In this document: positions 11,363 to 23,399 of the stretch, piece after piece
How positions within the stretch are numbered: the stretch's first letter is position 1
Layout: each line of letters starts with the position of its first letter
NCBI GenBank assembly: GCA_019916065.1
Contig: CM034243.1
Location: 29,476,147-29,540,146 of the forward strand
Direction: 5' to 3'
Source of the DNA: Vitellaria paradoxa
Taxonomy: Eukaryota; Streptophyta; Magnoliopsida; Ericales; Sapotaceae
DNA length: 64,000 nt
Made by a program: the position numbers and the translations under genes
The notes under the pieces: model-generated
Told to the model about the DNA's origin: nothing
Database searches by the model: none
The model's input: only the letters and a program-made list of their open reading frames with translations

Positions 11363-13611
11363 TAAAATTTCGGTTTAGAGGTAATAAAGTGTGTTACTTA
11401 TTTTTTATTATTTTCATATTACTCGAGAAGATGCTATAAGAATTAGACCACCAAATAGAATGGAAAAAATTGGTTTTAGAACCCTCCATCATGGAAGGCC
11501 AGTTGACTTCTAGAAAAATGTAGACCACAAAATGTCACCTACTTGTAGCCATATTCTAAGCTGTCCTAAAACAATTCTGATTTTAATTAAGGGGCTGATA
11601 TGTCAGGCAGTGAAAATCATCAATGCATGAAACCAAGAGAAATGAATGTTGGTAGCCTTGTCTAAAATGAATAATCAACACAACATGGCAAGTTCCCTCA
11701 TGATGAAAAAAAGTGAAAGTTAAATTACAAGATTCTACTACAGTAGCATTTATAAAGAAGCCAACTTAAGAATAATTCTAAACTTCAGATATTTTATACA
11801 GGAACTAAGATAAATAGTCAACTTAAGAATAATTCTAAACTCAGATATTTTATAAAGGAACTAAGATAAATATACAACAAACAACCATAAAAAAAATGAG
11901 GGCTGTACACAAAAAATATTAAAATAGAATTTTATTACAATGTCTGCGTATTATCCTTTCTCTCTTTCTCTTCACCCCCATAATAATCGTGACACTTCCA
12001 TAACTGAACCATTACACAGATACATTTGCACAATATTCATATATATATATATATATATGAAACATAAGGCAAAAATGTAGATCTATAGCAATGAACACAA
12101 CCCAGGATCTCCAACAATAAAGTTGACTACAAGCGTTGAAGATTGAATTATCCGTACTAAATAATGTCATTCTTTTACACATGCAACATTTAAATTCGAA
12201 CTGTTATTCCTGATAAATTCTACAATTCTACAAAAAAAAAAAAAAATGAAGGAAATGAGAGAAAACTACAATTCCTCAAATTTCATTTTCAATAGATGAG
12301 GATGGCATAGCACAGGCAGCTCAATAGCTTAGTATGCTAATATATCATGGTCCAATAATGCGTGATTAAAATACATATTAACAACAAAGAGTACATTTTT
12401 GAGTAAACTAAAATCAATGTCATGGTGTCAACGCATTCAATATATGTTCAAAGAACTTGAAAATTATACATATTTGTGTTTCACCAAAAAAATATCTCAA
12501 ATTATAATTTCTTAGACCTTTTCTCCTAGAAGTATAGTGGTTAAATTTTTATTTATTTCAAACATTCTCCTAGAAATATAGTGGTCTATGCATGCTCCAT
12601 ATGACTTTTTTTCCCCTTCTCTACATTTTTCTTCTTTTTTCTTCCACAGGTGCTCTGAAAATCTACCTTGCAAATAATTTAGTCAGGTAGTAGACTAAAC
12701 TGGCAGTTCAATTCAAAGATCAGTAAAATCAGCCAGACCAGGCAATGTAGTTCTCCACCTTGGATAGGAAAAATTAATTGTGCAACAATTTACTACATTT
12801 TGTTTTAAACAGACACAAATTCCCAGAAGATCAACACAAACGCATAAAGGACATATAAACACGTGCAGCAACAGTAGATTCTACTGTTTTTTCCAGGTCA
12901 AAGAGAGTACTATCAGCCAGGTTGAGTGTAAAACATCTAATATTGTGATTTACACGCAAAAATGTACATGGACTCAAGTATGAATATCTGTGTAAGTAAT
13001 GTAACCTCCCTAAACCTGTAATTTTATTTTAATTCAAAAGTTGGGTATTGACAAATAGGAACTTTTAAATATATTTACATTATATATAGAGGGAAATTTC
13101 GAAAAAACAAAAAACAATTAGACCAAAAAATTCCATTTTTTGAATAAAAACTTGAATTCCAAATATATTAACTTTTATGTGCACCTACTAAATCTTCAAT
13201 TGTGCCTACTGCAAAACCTACATAGACCCAGTTGACCAAAGTTTAAAGTAGAAAAATGCGCTTAGATATTCAAATTTCAGTTATTGCAAATGAATTGTCA
13301 ATCCAAAAGTTTATTTTTTTTTTCCAAAAAATTTTCCATATACATACAGATATAAGATGCAATTTTTATTATTATTAAGAAATTTCCTCGAAATTAAATG
13401 AAATTTTTTTCTTTTCTTTTCTTTGGGGAGGGGGGGTTAGAGAATCCATGTGAAATCTTAAAAAAAAATTTCTTTACCACCCATCTTTTTTGATAAAAAT
13501 TAAAAAAAAATCTAAGTCCAAATATATAATTTAAAAATTACAAGGGCAAAAAATATTTGTCATATAACTTGGAAGAAAAAATATAACAAAAAGGAGTGGC
13601 AGAATAGCTTT

Positions 13612-13718
13612 CAAAAAGGGGGAAGGGGTAGGTCCGGTTCACCACAGGACTGTTAGATCAAAAACGTTTGATCCAATGGTCCGTGGTGCACCGGACCTAC
13701 CCCTTACCCTTCAAAAGG
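13612..13718. mobile_element. Short palindromic MITE in SMT1 intron 1 (unit 1)
   Basis: About 105 bp that folds on itself: GGGGTAGGTCCGGTTCACCA at left against GTGCACCGGACCTACCCC at right, with centre GATCAAAAACGTTTGATC. TTCAAAA-like sequence lies on both sides and may be a target duplication. It is non-coding. Copy in unit 2 at about 40144-40230. Confidence 0.6.
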
Positions 13719-14089
13719 ACCCGCTAGTCATTTTCAAGCATAATGAGTAGTGTGACTTCAATACTGCAGAACTGTAGATCAACCACAAGAAATTCATCAT
13801 TACCTTATTTAAAATTACGAAAAATTTGTAAACATTTTTAATAATAATTCATTTTTTATTATAAGAAAAATAACAAATTTACAAATATATTATTTTATCT
13901 TACTTTTTATCATTTCAAATTCTCTTATATCAAAATCTAATTGAAGAAGCAAAGATGAAGGCAATAGATATCATTCCGTAGAGCATGAGATTACAAATTG
14001 AAAAATGATACCAAACGTGACTTTAGTCCACTCATCAACTCAAAAGAAGGAAAAAAAAAATAAGAACCTAAACTCAAAGAAGGAAAAAA

Positions 14090-14986
14090 AAATTCAGGGG
14101 ATAAGTTTTAGAGGGTATATAAGATAAGAGAGTATTATTTTAGAGGGTTGGCCCACATTGATGTGATATTTATGGAGGGAAATAAGTTTTGACTTGGTTT
14201 GGATATTTTATAAATAAGAGAGGTGAATGATGGAAAAACAGTCAAATGACCCTTTTACACTTGTGGTGTCCCAATTTGGTTACCCATTAAATTAAACTTG
14301 GTTACCCAAACTTAATTATATGTTTATGTTAATTATATAATGTGAAACCAACTAGTACAAATTAATTTTAGACAAATCAATTATAAATAAATTATGTTAT
14401 TAATAAATTAAACTTTATAAATATATAAATTAGTTTCGTAGACAATAACATCCCAATTTATCCGAAACTTCCTTAGTCGCTTATTTTTTTCTCCTTATTT
14501 AAAAAATATCAATATATGTGTAATTTTGCATAAATTTGCTGAAAAATAATATTATTATATTTGTTAAAAAATAATATTATTATCTTAAAATCACATCACC
14601 TCCTATTTGGAAAAAATATATTTTTTTAATCACACGACCCCCTATTTGGAAAAAAATTATATTTTTTTATTTTTATTAATATAATTTTTAATACATTTTT
14701 CCATTAGAAAGAAAGAAGAATTTATTTCTAATATAAAATACATTTTGTGGTGAGAAGGGAGATGAGAATGGACATAATGGTCCAATTTAGTTCATATAAG
14801 GAGGGATAATTTTTGGAGAGCTCAAACCCTCTCCAAAAATAATACACCTTCTTCCAAGATTAAGAAAGGAGGATAATTTTTAGAGAGGAGAAATTTTACT
14901 TCCCAAACCAAACAAAAACCATCACATCAAAGCTTATAAGTTGTATTATTTATGGAGGCCACATTTTATAGCATCCAATCAGCCCC
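14090..14986. mobile_element. Harbinger-like element A in SMT1 intron 1 (left end truncated), unit 1
   Basis: Nearly the same sequence as the complete element next door (15020-15949) but without its first 25 bp or so. It ends TAGCATCCAATCAGCCCC. The A-rich flank CTCAA-AGAAGGAAAAAA stands before it and again between the two elements, suggesting that element plus flank was duplicated in tandem. There is no transposase frame. Confidence 0.6.
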
Positions 14987-15019
14987 TCAACTCAAAAGAA
15001 GTAAAAAAAAAAGAACCTA

Positions 15020-15949
15020 GGGGCCGATTGGATGGTGCGAAAATTTCAGAGGGATAAGTTTTAGAGGGTATATAAGATAAAAGAGAATATTATTTTTAGA
15101 GAGTTGGCCCACATTGATATGATATTTATGGAGGAAATAAGTTTTGACTTGGTTTGGATATTTTATAAATAAGAGGAGGTGAATGATGGAAAAAACAGTC
15201 AAATGACTCTTTTGCCCTTGTGGTGTCCCAAACTTGATTACCCATTAAATTAAACTTAGTTACCCAAACTTAATTATATGTTTATGTTAATTATATAATG
15301 TGAAACCAACTAGTACAAATTAATTTTAGACAAATTAATTATAAATAAATTATGTTATTAATAAATTAAACTTTATAAAATATATAAATTAGTTTCGTAG
15401 ACAATAACATCCCAATTTATCCGAAACTTCCTTAGTTGCTTATTTTTTTCTCCTTATTTAAAAAATATCAATATATGTGTAATTTTGTATAAATTTGCTA
15501 AAAAATAATATTATTATATTTGCTAAAAAATAATATTATTATCTTAAAATCACATCACCTCCTATTTGGAAAAAATATATTTTTTTAATCACACGACCCC
15601 CTATTTGGAAAAAAAATTATATTTTTTTATTTTTATTAATATAATTTTTTAATACATTTTTCTATTAGAAAAAAATTATTTTTAATATAAAATACATTTT
15701 GTAGGTGAGAAGGGAGATAAGAAGGGTTATAATGGTCCAATTTAATCCATACAAGGGGGATAAATTTTGGAGAGTTTAAACCCTTTCCAAAAATAATACT
15801 CTTTTTTCCAAGATTAAGAAGGAAGGATAATTTTAGAGGAGAGAATTTTACTCTCAAACCAAGTAAAAAAATCACATCAAAGCTTATAATCAAAGCTTAT
15901 AAGGATGCATTATTTATAGATGTCATATTTTGTAGCGTCCAAACAGCCC
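15020..15949. mobile_element. Harbinger-like element B in SMT1 intron 1, unit 1
   Basis: 930 bp with left end GGGGCCGATTGGATGG and right end GCGTCCAAACAGCCC, flanked by CTA and TTA. Its right end is only 23 nt from SMT1 exon 1, so it was inserted beside the 5' splice site of intron 1. It has no coding capacity. Confidence 0.65.
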
Positions 15950-16239
15950 TTAGAAGGAGAAAGATTATATACTTGTCGACAGCAGAAAGAACGTCCTTTT
16001 TCTCGATCTTTCCGCCGACTCCAGAGGCGAGATCCAACGCTCCGGCTTTCGACATCTCAAATCAAATCGCTACAAACAGCGCCGAGATCTAAAAAAATAA
16101 CACAAAAAAACAGAAATCAACCCAGTGTGATTCAGAGCGTGATGGACAAAACCCAAATCCAGAAACAGTTCAAAACATCCTCGGCGAAATGTGGGTAGCC
16201 GTGTAAACTGATCGGCGCCACTACACAGAGAGAGAACTC

Positions 16240-16245
16240 TTACAT
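16240..16245 (-). promoter_or_regulatory. Start-stop upstream ORF in the SMT1 copy 1 leader
   Basis: The predicted 5' UTR contains ATG immediately followed by TAA, and about 65 nt further on a second tiny frame ATG-TTT-TGA (16178-16170). Start-stop uORFs are known in other genes to stall ribosomes; no such role is shown here. It counts only if transcription starts upstream at the predicted TATA box. Confidence 0.45.
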
Positions 16246-16304
16246 GGAAAGTATTAACCAGAGAGCGAGAGAGAGTGAAGCGATGAGTCAGACTGGAATT
16301 GTCG

Positions 16305-16311
16305 TTTTATA
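16305..16311 (-). promoter_or_regulatory. Probable TATA box of SMT1 copy 1
   Basis: Reads CTATAAAAC on the minus strand, about 250 nt upstream of the SMT1 start codon. A start of transcription about 30 nt downstream would give a 5' UTR of roughly 220 nt, rich in CT repeats. The same box occurs in unit 2. Inferred from motif and position only. Confidence 0.55.
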
Positions 16312-16789
16312 GAGACAGAAATTTCTTTTGTAGCGGTCAAGTCAAAAAAAAAAAACTCAAAAAATTCTAAAAAGTTTTAAAAATTTTCAAATCTCTTCGA
16401 TCAAAATTTGTTACTTATCATTTTTAAGTTTTTTTTAAATTTTTTTTGGATTTCCAAACACCCGTAATCCTAGTTTTGAAGACTGGGAGCTCGCAGCAGA
16501 TGTAATCCTGTGCATTTTAACCCACGAAGTCCCAGTGTTCCGCCTAATTGCTGACGGCAGAATTGTGTGAAAAAAGATATTTGGTGAAACTGACTTAAGT
16601 AAATTTTTTTTTTTTTAATTTTCCCGTAGTACTCATTAATTGCCTACTATAAAAAAAAAAAAATCAGAAGTTCTATTTATACTCTAAAGTATTCATAAAC
16701 AAAAAAAAAAAAAAAAGAAAAACCAAAATTATCATTATACACATTGTTTACATTAACCTTAAGATATGTTTGATAATATTTCGTATTTA
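16312..16789. other. SMT1 upstream region (unit 1)
   Basis: Promoter-proximal DNA between the TATA box and the first upstream transposon. It holds a less AT-rich block at about 16480-16580 that is conserved in unit 2 (43000-43100), plus several poly-A and poly-T runs. I recognise no specific regulatory motif. Confidence 0.4.
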
Positions 16790-17470
16790 GGGGCACGATT
16801 GGATGGTGCTAAAATTTAAGGGGATAATTTTAGATGAGGTATAAAATAAGAGGGGGTATTTTTTAAAAGGGTTGTCCCACATTGATGTGATGTTTATGGA
16901 GGGGGATAACTTTTGACTTGATTTAGATGTTTTATAAATAAGAGGGGGCAAAGGATGAAAAAATCATTAAATGCTCCTTTTGCCCTTGTGGTATCCTAAA
17001 CTTGGTTACTTATTAAATTAAATATTAAATTGTAAAACCCACTCTATTTAATTATTTTTAGACAATTTGAAGTTATATTATTTATTTCATTGAAAATTTA
17101 ATTTTTTATAATTTATTTAAAAAACTTTTTTTAAATATGTATTTTGAATGGTTGGGTATTATCTAATTTTTTTAATTATGTTTATTTGACTTGTTGGCAT
17201 ATCGAGTATTTTTATTAGCATTATATTTATTTTAATCAAGTTAACAATACCATTACGAAGGTTAAAAAGGTCAAAAATTTATCCACTTGAAGGGGGATAA
17301 TTTTTAGCTAGCCCAAACCCTAGCTAAAAATTATCTCCCCGCGGGGGACTAAATTTAATACCACGCAAAATCAGAACTCGGAGACGATTTGGCTGCCAAA
17401 CCAAGCAAAAAATGCGGGGCCCACGGGGCAAAATTTATGCCCCCGTGCTTTAGCGCATCCAATCGGGCTG
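16790..17470. mobile_element. Harbinger-like element C upstream of SMT1, unit 1
   Basis: 681 bp with ends GGGGCACGATTGGATGG and GCGCATCCAATCGGGCTG, flanked by TTA on both sides. Same family as elements A and B (shared AAGGGGATAA, CCCACATTGATGTGAT and GGAGGGGGATAA motifs) but diverged. It lies about 480 bp upstream of the predicted SMT1 TATA box. Confidence 0.68.
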
Positions 17471-18285
17471 TTAATTTCCGAATGATTACTGATCCGAGTT
17501 TGCTCATAGCTATTAGATGTTCATCACTTTGCTAAGTTTAGAGATCTAGAAATTAGTCGAAGTGTGTATAAATTACCTTAGACATCCTGAATTATCTAAA
17601 AATATATATACATGATTTTTTTTGGGTTACAAGAGTTGTAATGTAAATGGGCTGAAATGCAAGATTAACAGTCATGATTTAATTACATTTCAATAAAATA
17701 TAACTTTTATATTCTGCATCGATAGTGTTCCAATTAAATTTATTTTAACGTTTATTTTTATTTAAAATAAATTTTAATTAAATAAAATTAGGACTATTAG
17801 ATCATTATAAGAAAATCAACACCCTTTATCCATGCAGTTCAACTTCTGTAGTGTATTTTTTACACTGCAACCCCTAAAACTCGATTTTTTTGCCCTTAAA
17901 ATATTTAAAACATTTTAATAATGCTTATATATTTTATACAAATTTAAGAACGTTAATATCGTTTCGAGTTAAACCTTTAACTTTTAGGGGTAGGATAAAA
18001 AAAAATGAAGCATCATAAAAGTTAAAAAATATATATAACAATTATTTCATTATAAATATTCGCATAATTTTTTTAAAATCTATAGCAAACTCATCCTTAA
18101 GTTAGAATAACAAGTGGTCCCATTTGCGATGAAGGGCTCATTGAGAGTTGAGATTGGAAGAAGGGCATATTGAGGGATAAATCTATTGTCTTTTTATTTT
18201 TTTAAATTATAATATAAAATAAAATTGATTTATATTTTATTTTATTTTTATTCAGAGAGGATAAGTTTCATCTTGAAACACACGC

Positions 18286-18410
18286 CACTCCCTTATTTGA
18301 CATGTCCAAGTAAAGTGATCCTGGACGCAAAGCACCCCCCGTCCAGTCACTCCCTTATTTGGCATGTCCAAGTAAAGGTAATCCTGGACGCAAAGCACCC
18401 CCCGTCCAAT
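18286..18410 (+). repeat. 62-bp tandem duplication upstream of SMT1, unit 1
   Basis: Two direct copies, starting at 18286 and 18348, of a GC-richer 62-bp unit containing CATGTCCAAGTAAAG and TCCTGGACGCAAAGC. Each unit can pair GGACG with CGTCC to form a short hairpin. The rest of the region is AT-rich and non-coding. Confidence 0.8.
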
Positions 18411-18732
18411 CCCTTTTTGACTTCGTATCCTTGTTAAGCATTTGAATTACTAATAAATTGTTGATTAGATCCAGAGATCAAGAGAGAGGATTTTGGGCAA
18501 TCCCACCAAATTTTTCTTGTTATACGCAATATTAAGGAAATGTTTGGTTGTTGTCGAGTTGTTGGAGGGTTTATATGCTCCTTTATTTCAGGATTTAAAA
18601 AAATCGAAATGTTTGATTGTCAAAAAAATAGTAACAAAAAAAAATCAGAGTAAGAATAAAAATTAAAATAAAATTTTAATATTTAAGTTAGTACATTAAG
18701 AAATTAAAATTAAATTTATTTTTTAATATTTA

Positions 18733-19625
18733 GGTCCCGTTTCGTAAGTTTTTATTTTTTGTTTTCAAAATTTTGTAAACTGATAACAGAAACAGGTTTG
18801 TTAAATCCGTTTACGTTTTTTTGTTTCTAAAAAAATAAAAACTTAACAACAAAAATGTAAGTAGAAAAAAAAGGTGTTTTAACTTTATTTTTTCTGTTAC
18901 AAACATTTGTCATTCTAATACTTTATCCATTTTTGTTACATCATTTAAAATAGATTATTTTATTCAAATATTTATATAAACTAAAATTAGTTTTTAATAA
19001 ATAATAAAATTAAATTAAATTAATTATATGTATATCTATTATTAATTTATTTCTATAAATAATTACATTAAATTAGTTAATTTAATTAATAAGAAAATAT
19101 ATTATTAAATTATTTTTAATAAATAATAAATAAAATATATTAATTTAATTTAATAAATAATTTAATTAATACAAATATATTTATTAAATTATTTTTAATA
19201 AAACATATTATAATTAAATTATTTAATTTAAGTAACTAATTAAAATAATTAATTTAATAATATTAGATATATTTTATTAAATTATTTTAATAAACTATCA
19301 TAATTAAATTATTTTAATTATTTTAAAATATATTTTATTCAATTATTTTTAGTGAATAATATAATTATATAATTTAATATATTTTATATTTACTAGATTA
19401 ATTGATATAATATTTATATTTTACTTAATTATTTTTAATAAATAATATAATTAAATTAATAGAAAATATATTTATTAAATTAATTAATTTTTTAAAAAAA
19501 CTAATAAATTGAGTATTTATGAAAATAAAAAATTAGTAATTGCAAACAAAATTTTATTTTCAAACGTAGTTTCAATTTTCATTTTAGAAAATGAAAACAG
19601 CAATAGAAAACAAAATACATAAAAT
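18733..19625. mobile_element. AT-rich element related to 777-1577
   Basis: It starts GGTCCCGTTTCG after TTA and shares the TTTTGTTTTC, CTGATAACAGAAAC and TTTAATAAATAATA stretches with the element at 777-1577. The right terminus is not clear because another MITE-like end (GGCTACGTTTGGAGTG) begins there. Counterpart in unit 2 at about 45275-46196. No coding capacity. Confidence 0.45.
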
Positions 19626-19969
19626 ATAGGCTACGTTTGGAGTGTTAGAAAACTCAAAAAAACTCTATAAAACTCCAATAATCTCTATAACTCACTACAA
19701 TTCTCTATCATACTTTTAATTTTCCTGCCTTACTAATCTCAAAAAATTTTAATATTTCATTAAAAAAATAGAAAATTCATAACAAGATTCATTGAGTGCA
19801 AAATTTATTTTTCATAATCATAATCTTCACGTCGATTAATTAAAACATTAAATTAAACACAGAAGTATTAATTAAAACATTAAATTATCCTCCCATTTTT
19901 TAAAAGCTCATTAAATGAATGAGAATAATTTTATAAATTCACGGGCTTTAAAGAGTTCCTCCTTTTACT

Positions 19970-20127
19970 GAGACCTGTTTGATGGCACTAAAAGTCACAA
20001 AACTTACTAATTTTAACTAATTTTTGTAATTTTTCAAATTGAATTTCTCCACATATTACCTTTATGTCATATATTTTTACTTTTATTGTACTTTTTTGAC
20101 TAATTTTTTGTCAACCAAACAGCCCCC
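19970..20127. mobile_element. Small MITE, unit 1
   Basis: About 157 bp with inverted ends GACCTGTTTGATGGCACTAA and TTGTCAACCAAACAGCCCC. Counterpart in unit 2 at about 46541-46697. The target duplication is unclear. Confidence 0.5.
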
Positions 20128-20891
20128 TAAAAATCTTCAAGTACTACATCGATTTGAAATTTATAATTTCATAAATATCAAAATTCTTTAGTTAAGGTGC
20201 ATTGATCAAATATTAGCTTAATTAGCAGAAATTCCTTAATTAACAGAAATATTAAAATTTCTTAATTCCTTAATTGTCAAATATGAAGCAAATATTGAAA
20301 TTTCTTAATTAACGAATATTTTCATTCTAAAATCTAATGTGAAAGTATGTTTTTCAGTTAAAAAAAAGGTATGCTTTCATAAAAACCAAAAACCGATTTT
20401 CCCAAGATATAATGATACATACGTTTTCGGAAAAATCTAACAGTCATACAAATGTGTGTTAAATAAGACTTCAGCCTGTCACCAATAGGTTTCTTTCACA
20501 AAAACCAAACAGTCAATACAAACTTCATAAAAACCAAACAGTCAATACAAATGTATACAACAACAATAGGTGTCTTTTGAAAAAAAAAAAAAAAAAAAGA
20601 ACCGTCGTACGTGTGTCTGTTGGATGAAAAAATTAAAATAAATTTAAGTTCCGCCTTTGACAAAAAAAAGAAAAAAAAAAGAAAAATCGAAGAATTATAT
20701 TTAGGCACTGTTTGGTGTGCTAGAAAATAAAAAAAAATCTCTGAAAAACTTTAAAAATTCTAAAAGCTATTTATTTTTATCTCACAACACGAATTAGGAA
20801 CTCTCATTTTATCTCATTTTATTTCACTTTTTATCACTCCAAACACACCATTGAAGGGAAAATTTTAATTTAATTTAAATTATAACAATTA

Positions 20892-21249
20892 GGCTTGGTT
20901 TGAATACGAAAAAGTTAGTTTTTAATTTTTGTTACTTTTTTCGGTCTTATATGACTTTTTTACTAAAATTTAATTTTATTCTTAAAAGTTATAATTTTTA
21001 AACAAGTTAATCATATTTATGAAAGAAAAAAAAAATTCAAGTTCATTCGTTAAAAAAAAACATTAAAAATTAGTTTTTTTTTTGTTTTTTAACTTTTACC
21101 TAAATTAACATAAATTTTTTTTATTTTATTTTTACAAATGTGATTCACCCCAAAAATTTATAACTTCTAAAAAAAATTAAGTTATATTGAAAACTGAATA
21201 AAACTAAAAAAAATAAAAACAAATTTAATTTTGAGAACCAAATGAAGCC
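20892..21249. mobile_element. MITE with TTA flanks, unit 1
   Basis: 358 bp with ends GGCTTGGTTTGAATAC and GAGAACCAAATGAAGCC, flanked by TTA on both sides. AT-rich and non-coding. Confidence 0.55.
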
Positions 21250-21908
21250 TTAATTGACAGAGGCTAAGTGTTACACTGAAGGGAACATGTCCACCTAAAA
21301 AAAAAATTATGCTATTAATTTTTTATTTTTATTAATATCATCTTACATGTTTAATTGTACCCACCCAAGAAAAGAAAAAATTAACTCAATGCCAATTGTG
21401 CCCATCTAAAAAGAAAAAAAAAATTAGCCTAATACCAATTATACCCACTAACGAAAAAAAATAATTTTATTCCAATACAATTGTACCTAATCTATCAAAT
21501 ATAATTAAAAAATATCTAACCTCACTTTAACTCTTTTCTATCTCTATATCCTCTTCTAACTACAGTCAAGCCCTTTTTTTATTCCTCCAATATAACCCTA
21601 TCAACTGTTTATGTGTCTTATAATTAGTACCCATCAGCGGCGTACTCAAGATTTGAAATTTACTTGTACTGAACAAAAGATTTAAAGATAAGTGGATTAG
21701 ATTACAAAAATTGAAACTAGATATAAGTTAAATAAAATATTTAAAGGCAAAATAAACTAGATTATAAAATTTCGAACAGACCAAATTTAAAAAAATGATA
21801 TTTTTTAAATTTAAAAAAAAATTAGACCAAAGTACCCGAGGGACAATTCATGCATGAGTCCACTTGTGGTCCTCACCCAAAAATCATTTTTTAGTTCCAA
21901 CCCTTTTA
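21250..21908. other. Non-coding stretch with degenerate 40-45 bp repeats
   Basis: At about 21270-21480 there are three or four loose repeats of a CCCA(C/T)CTAAAAAGAAAAAATT then CCAATTGT-like unit. The remainder is AT-rich. No gene is seen. The same stretch is in unit 2 at about 47828-48495. Confidence 0.45.
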
Positions 21909-22411
21909 GGCTGCGTTTGGTGCAACAAAAGTTGCTGAAAATCTCTATAAAATTTTACACATTCCCGCCTTCTAAAATTCAAAAAACGTTCAATATCTTT
22001 CCAAAAAAAGTCAATAACTAGAATTTGGTTAATCAAATAGCAAAAATTTTTTCGTCATTCTCACCATGGTCTCCTAAGCTACCAAATGACACTCCACTTT
22101 GACTATTTTTTGTGGCGCTTTTAAAATCGTTCCAACGGAGTGTAGAAACCTTTCTGACGGAATCACGCGGCCAATTTTCGTCCAAACGGTTTCTACAATC
22201 CTATTAGAAACCGTTTAGACAGATTGTAGTGTAAAGAAGTCATAACTGCCTAATTTTTTGAATTCGTCCAAACGAAATTCAGTCCGTCAAAACGAAATTT
22301 TACTAGTTGTTTCCAAAAAACGTGGTTTGAGCTATATGCATCAAACGGAAAAAGTTTTTTAAACCACATTTTATCTCATTTATCTCATTTTTTGGTACAC
22401 CAAACGCAACC
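21909..22411. mobile_element. Harbinger-like MITE with TTA flanks, unit 1
   Basis: 503 bp. Left end GGCTGCGTTTGGTGCAAC, right end GTACACCAAACGCAACC, TTA on both sides. The interior contains a near-palindrome (AAACGGTTTCTA against TAGAAACCGTTT at about 22185-22213). Its right end has been amplified with the flanking DNA (next feature). Confidence 0.68.
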
Positions 22412-23215
22412 TTAATTGACAAAAAGATATAAGTACTTGGACAACTAGTGTGTGCAATAATGAGTTAGTTAGCAGAAGTCTCGCGATCAATCAATTGTAT
22501 TCATTTTGTTCAGATTTTTTTCTTGATTACTATTTTTATTCTAATTTAATTGTGATTCAAACCACATTTTATCTCATTTTATCTCCTTTTTTGGTGCACC
22601 AGACGCAGCCTTAATTGACAAAAAGATATAAGTACTTGGACAACTAGTGTGTGCAATAATGAGTTAGTTAGCAGAAGTCTGAAAAGCAATATTTAATACT
22701 AGTCGCGATCAATCAATTGTATTTATTTTGTTCAGATTTTTTTCCTGATTACTATTTTTTATTTATTTTAATTGTGATTCAAACCACGTTTTATCTCATT
22801 TTATCTCATTTTTTGGCGCGCTAAACGCAGCCTTAATTGACAAAAGGATATAAGTACTTGGACAACTAGTGTGTGCAATAATGAGTTAGTTGGCAGAAGT
22901 CTGAAAAGCAATATTTAATACTAGTCGCGATCAATCAATTGTATTCATTTTGTTCAAAAATTTTTCCTGATTACTATTTTTTATTTTATTTCAATTGTGA
23001 TTCAAATCACGTTTTTATCTCATTTTTTGGCGGGTCAAACGCAGCCTTAATTGACAAAAAGATTTAAGTACTTGGACAACTAGTGTGTGCAATAATGAGT
23101 TAGTTGACAGAAGTCTGAAAAATAATATTTAATACTAGTCGCAATCAATCAATTGTATTCATTTTGTTCAGATTTTTTTTTCCTAATTACTATTTTTGTT
23201 TTACTTTAATTGTGA
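22412..23215 (+). repeat. Four-unit tandem repeat made of MITE end plus flank, unit 1
   Basis: Units start at 22412, 22611, 22833 and 23047. Each begins TTAATTGACAAAAAGATATA, contains GTACTTGGACAACTAGTGTG and ends with a copy of the last 55 bp or so of the preceding MITE (ACCACATTTTATCTCATTTT ... AAACGCAGCC), except the last unit. The first unit lacks about 23 bp (TGAAAAGCAATATTTAATACT). It is non-coding. Confidence 0.85.
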
Positions 23216-23399
23216 CGCAATAAATACGAACATATTAGAAATTACAATTTTAAGATAAATTTTTTAATTCATTATAAGTGAATTGTGTTTATTGATTTGG
23301 ATAAATTTCTTGTACTAATTTTTGATCCAAAAATTTTTTCTATGCTCTTACCGTGATTTTTTTGCCTTGTTAAGCAATTTTCTGTACATTATTGTTCTG

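Larger units (their letters stand above)
5917..16055 (-). pseudogene. SMT1: Sterol C-24 methyltransferase 1, copy 1 (exon 12 deleted)
   Basis: S-adenosylmethionine-dependent methyltransferase that alkylates C-24 of cycloartenol, the entry step to 24-alkyl phytosterols; family members act at the ER membrane. Exons, 5' to 3': 16055-15973, 12003-11939, 10856-10783, 10634-10550, 10436-10381, 9422-9368, 9027-8980, 8899-8816, 8671-8555, 6636-6553, 6433-6311, 5978-5917, with GT/AG borders read directly. Start chosen at MSKAGALDLASG, matching the usual N-terminus. Visible motifs: FYEYGWGEAFHF (exon 3), SAM-binding LDVGCGIGG (exon 5), EATCHAPD (exon 8), EWCMTD (exon 9), PVPWYLPLD (exon 11). Exon 12 is absent because of a 569-bp deletion at 6149. 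Exon 2 is two bases short (65 instead of 67). Exon 13 lacks two single bases. Intron 1 holds two Harbinger-like elements and intron 9 a CACTA element. As read, it cannot encode the normal protein; the exon 2 lesions could be consensus errors, whereas the exon 12 loss looks real. Confidence 0.9.

Noticed and set aside
20702..20852. Possible further MITE (GCACTGTTTGGTGTGC ... CTCCAAACACACC)
   Set aside because: Ends are only loosely complementary and no target duplication is visible; too weak to list.
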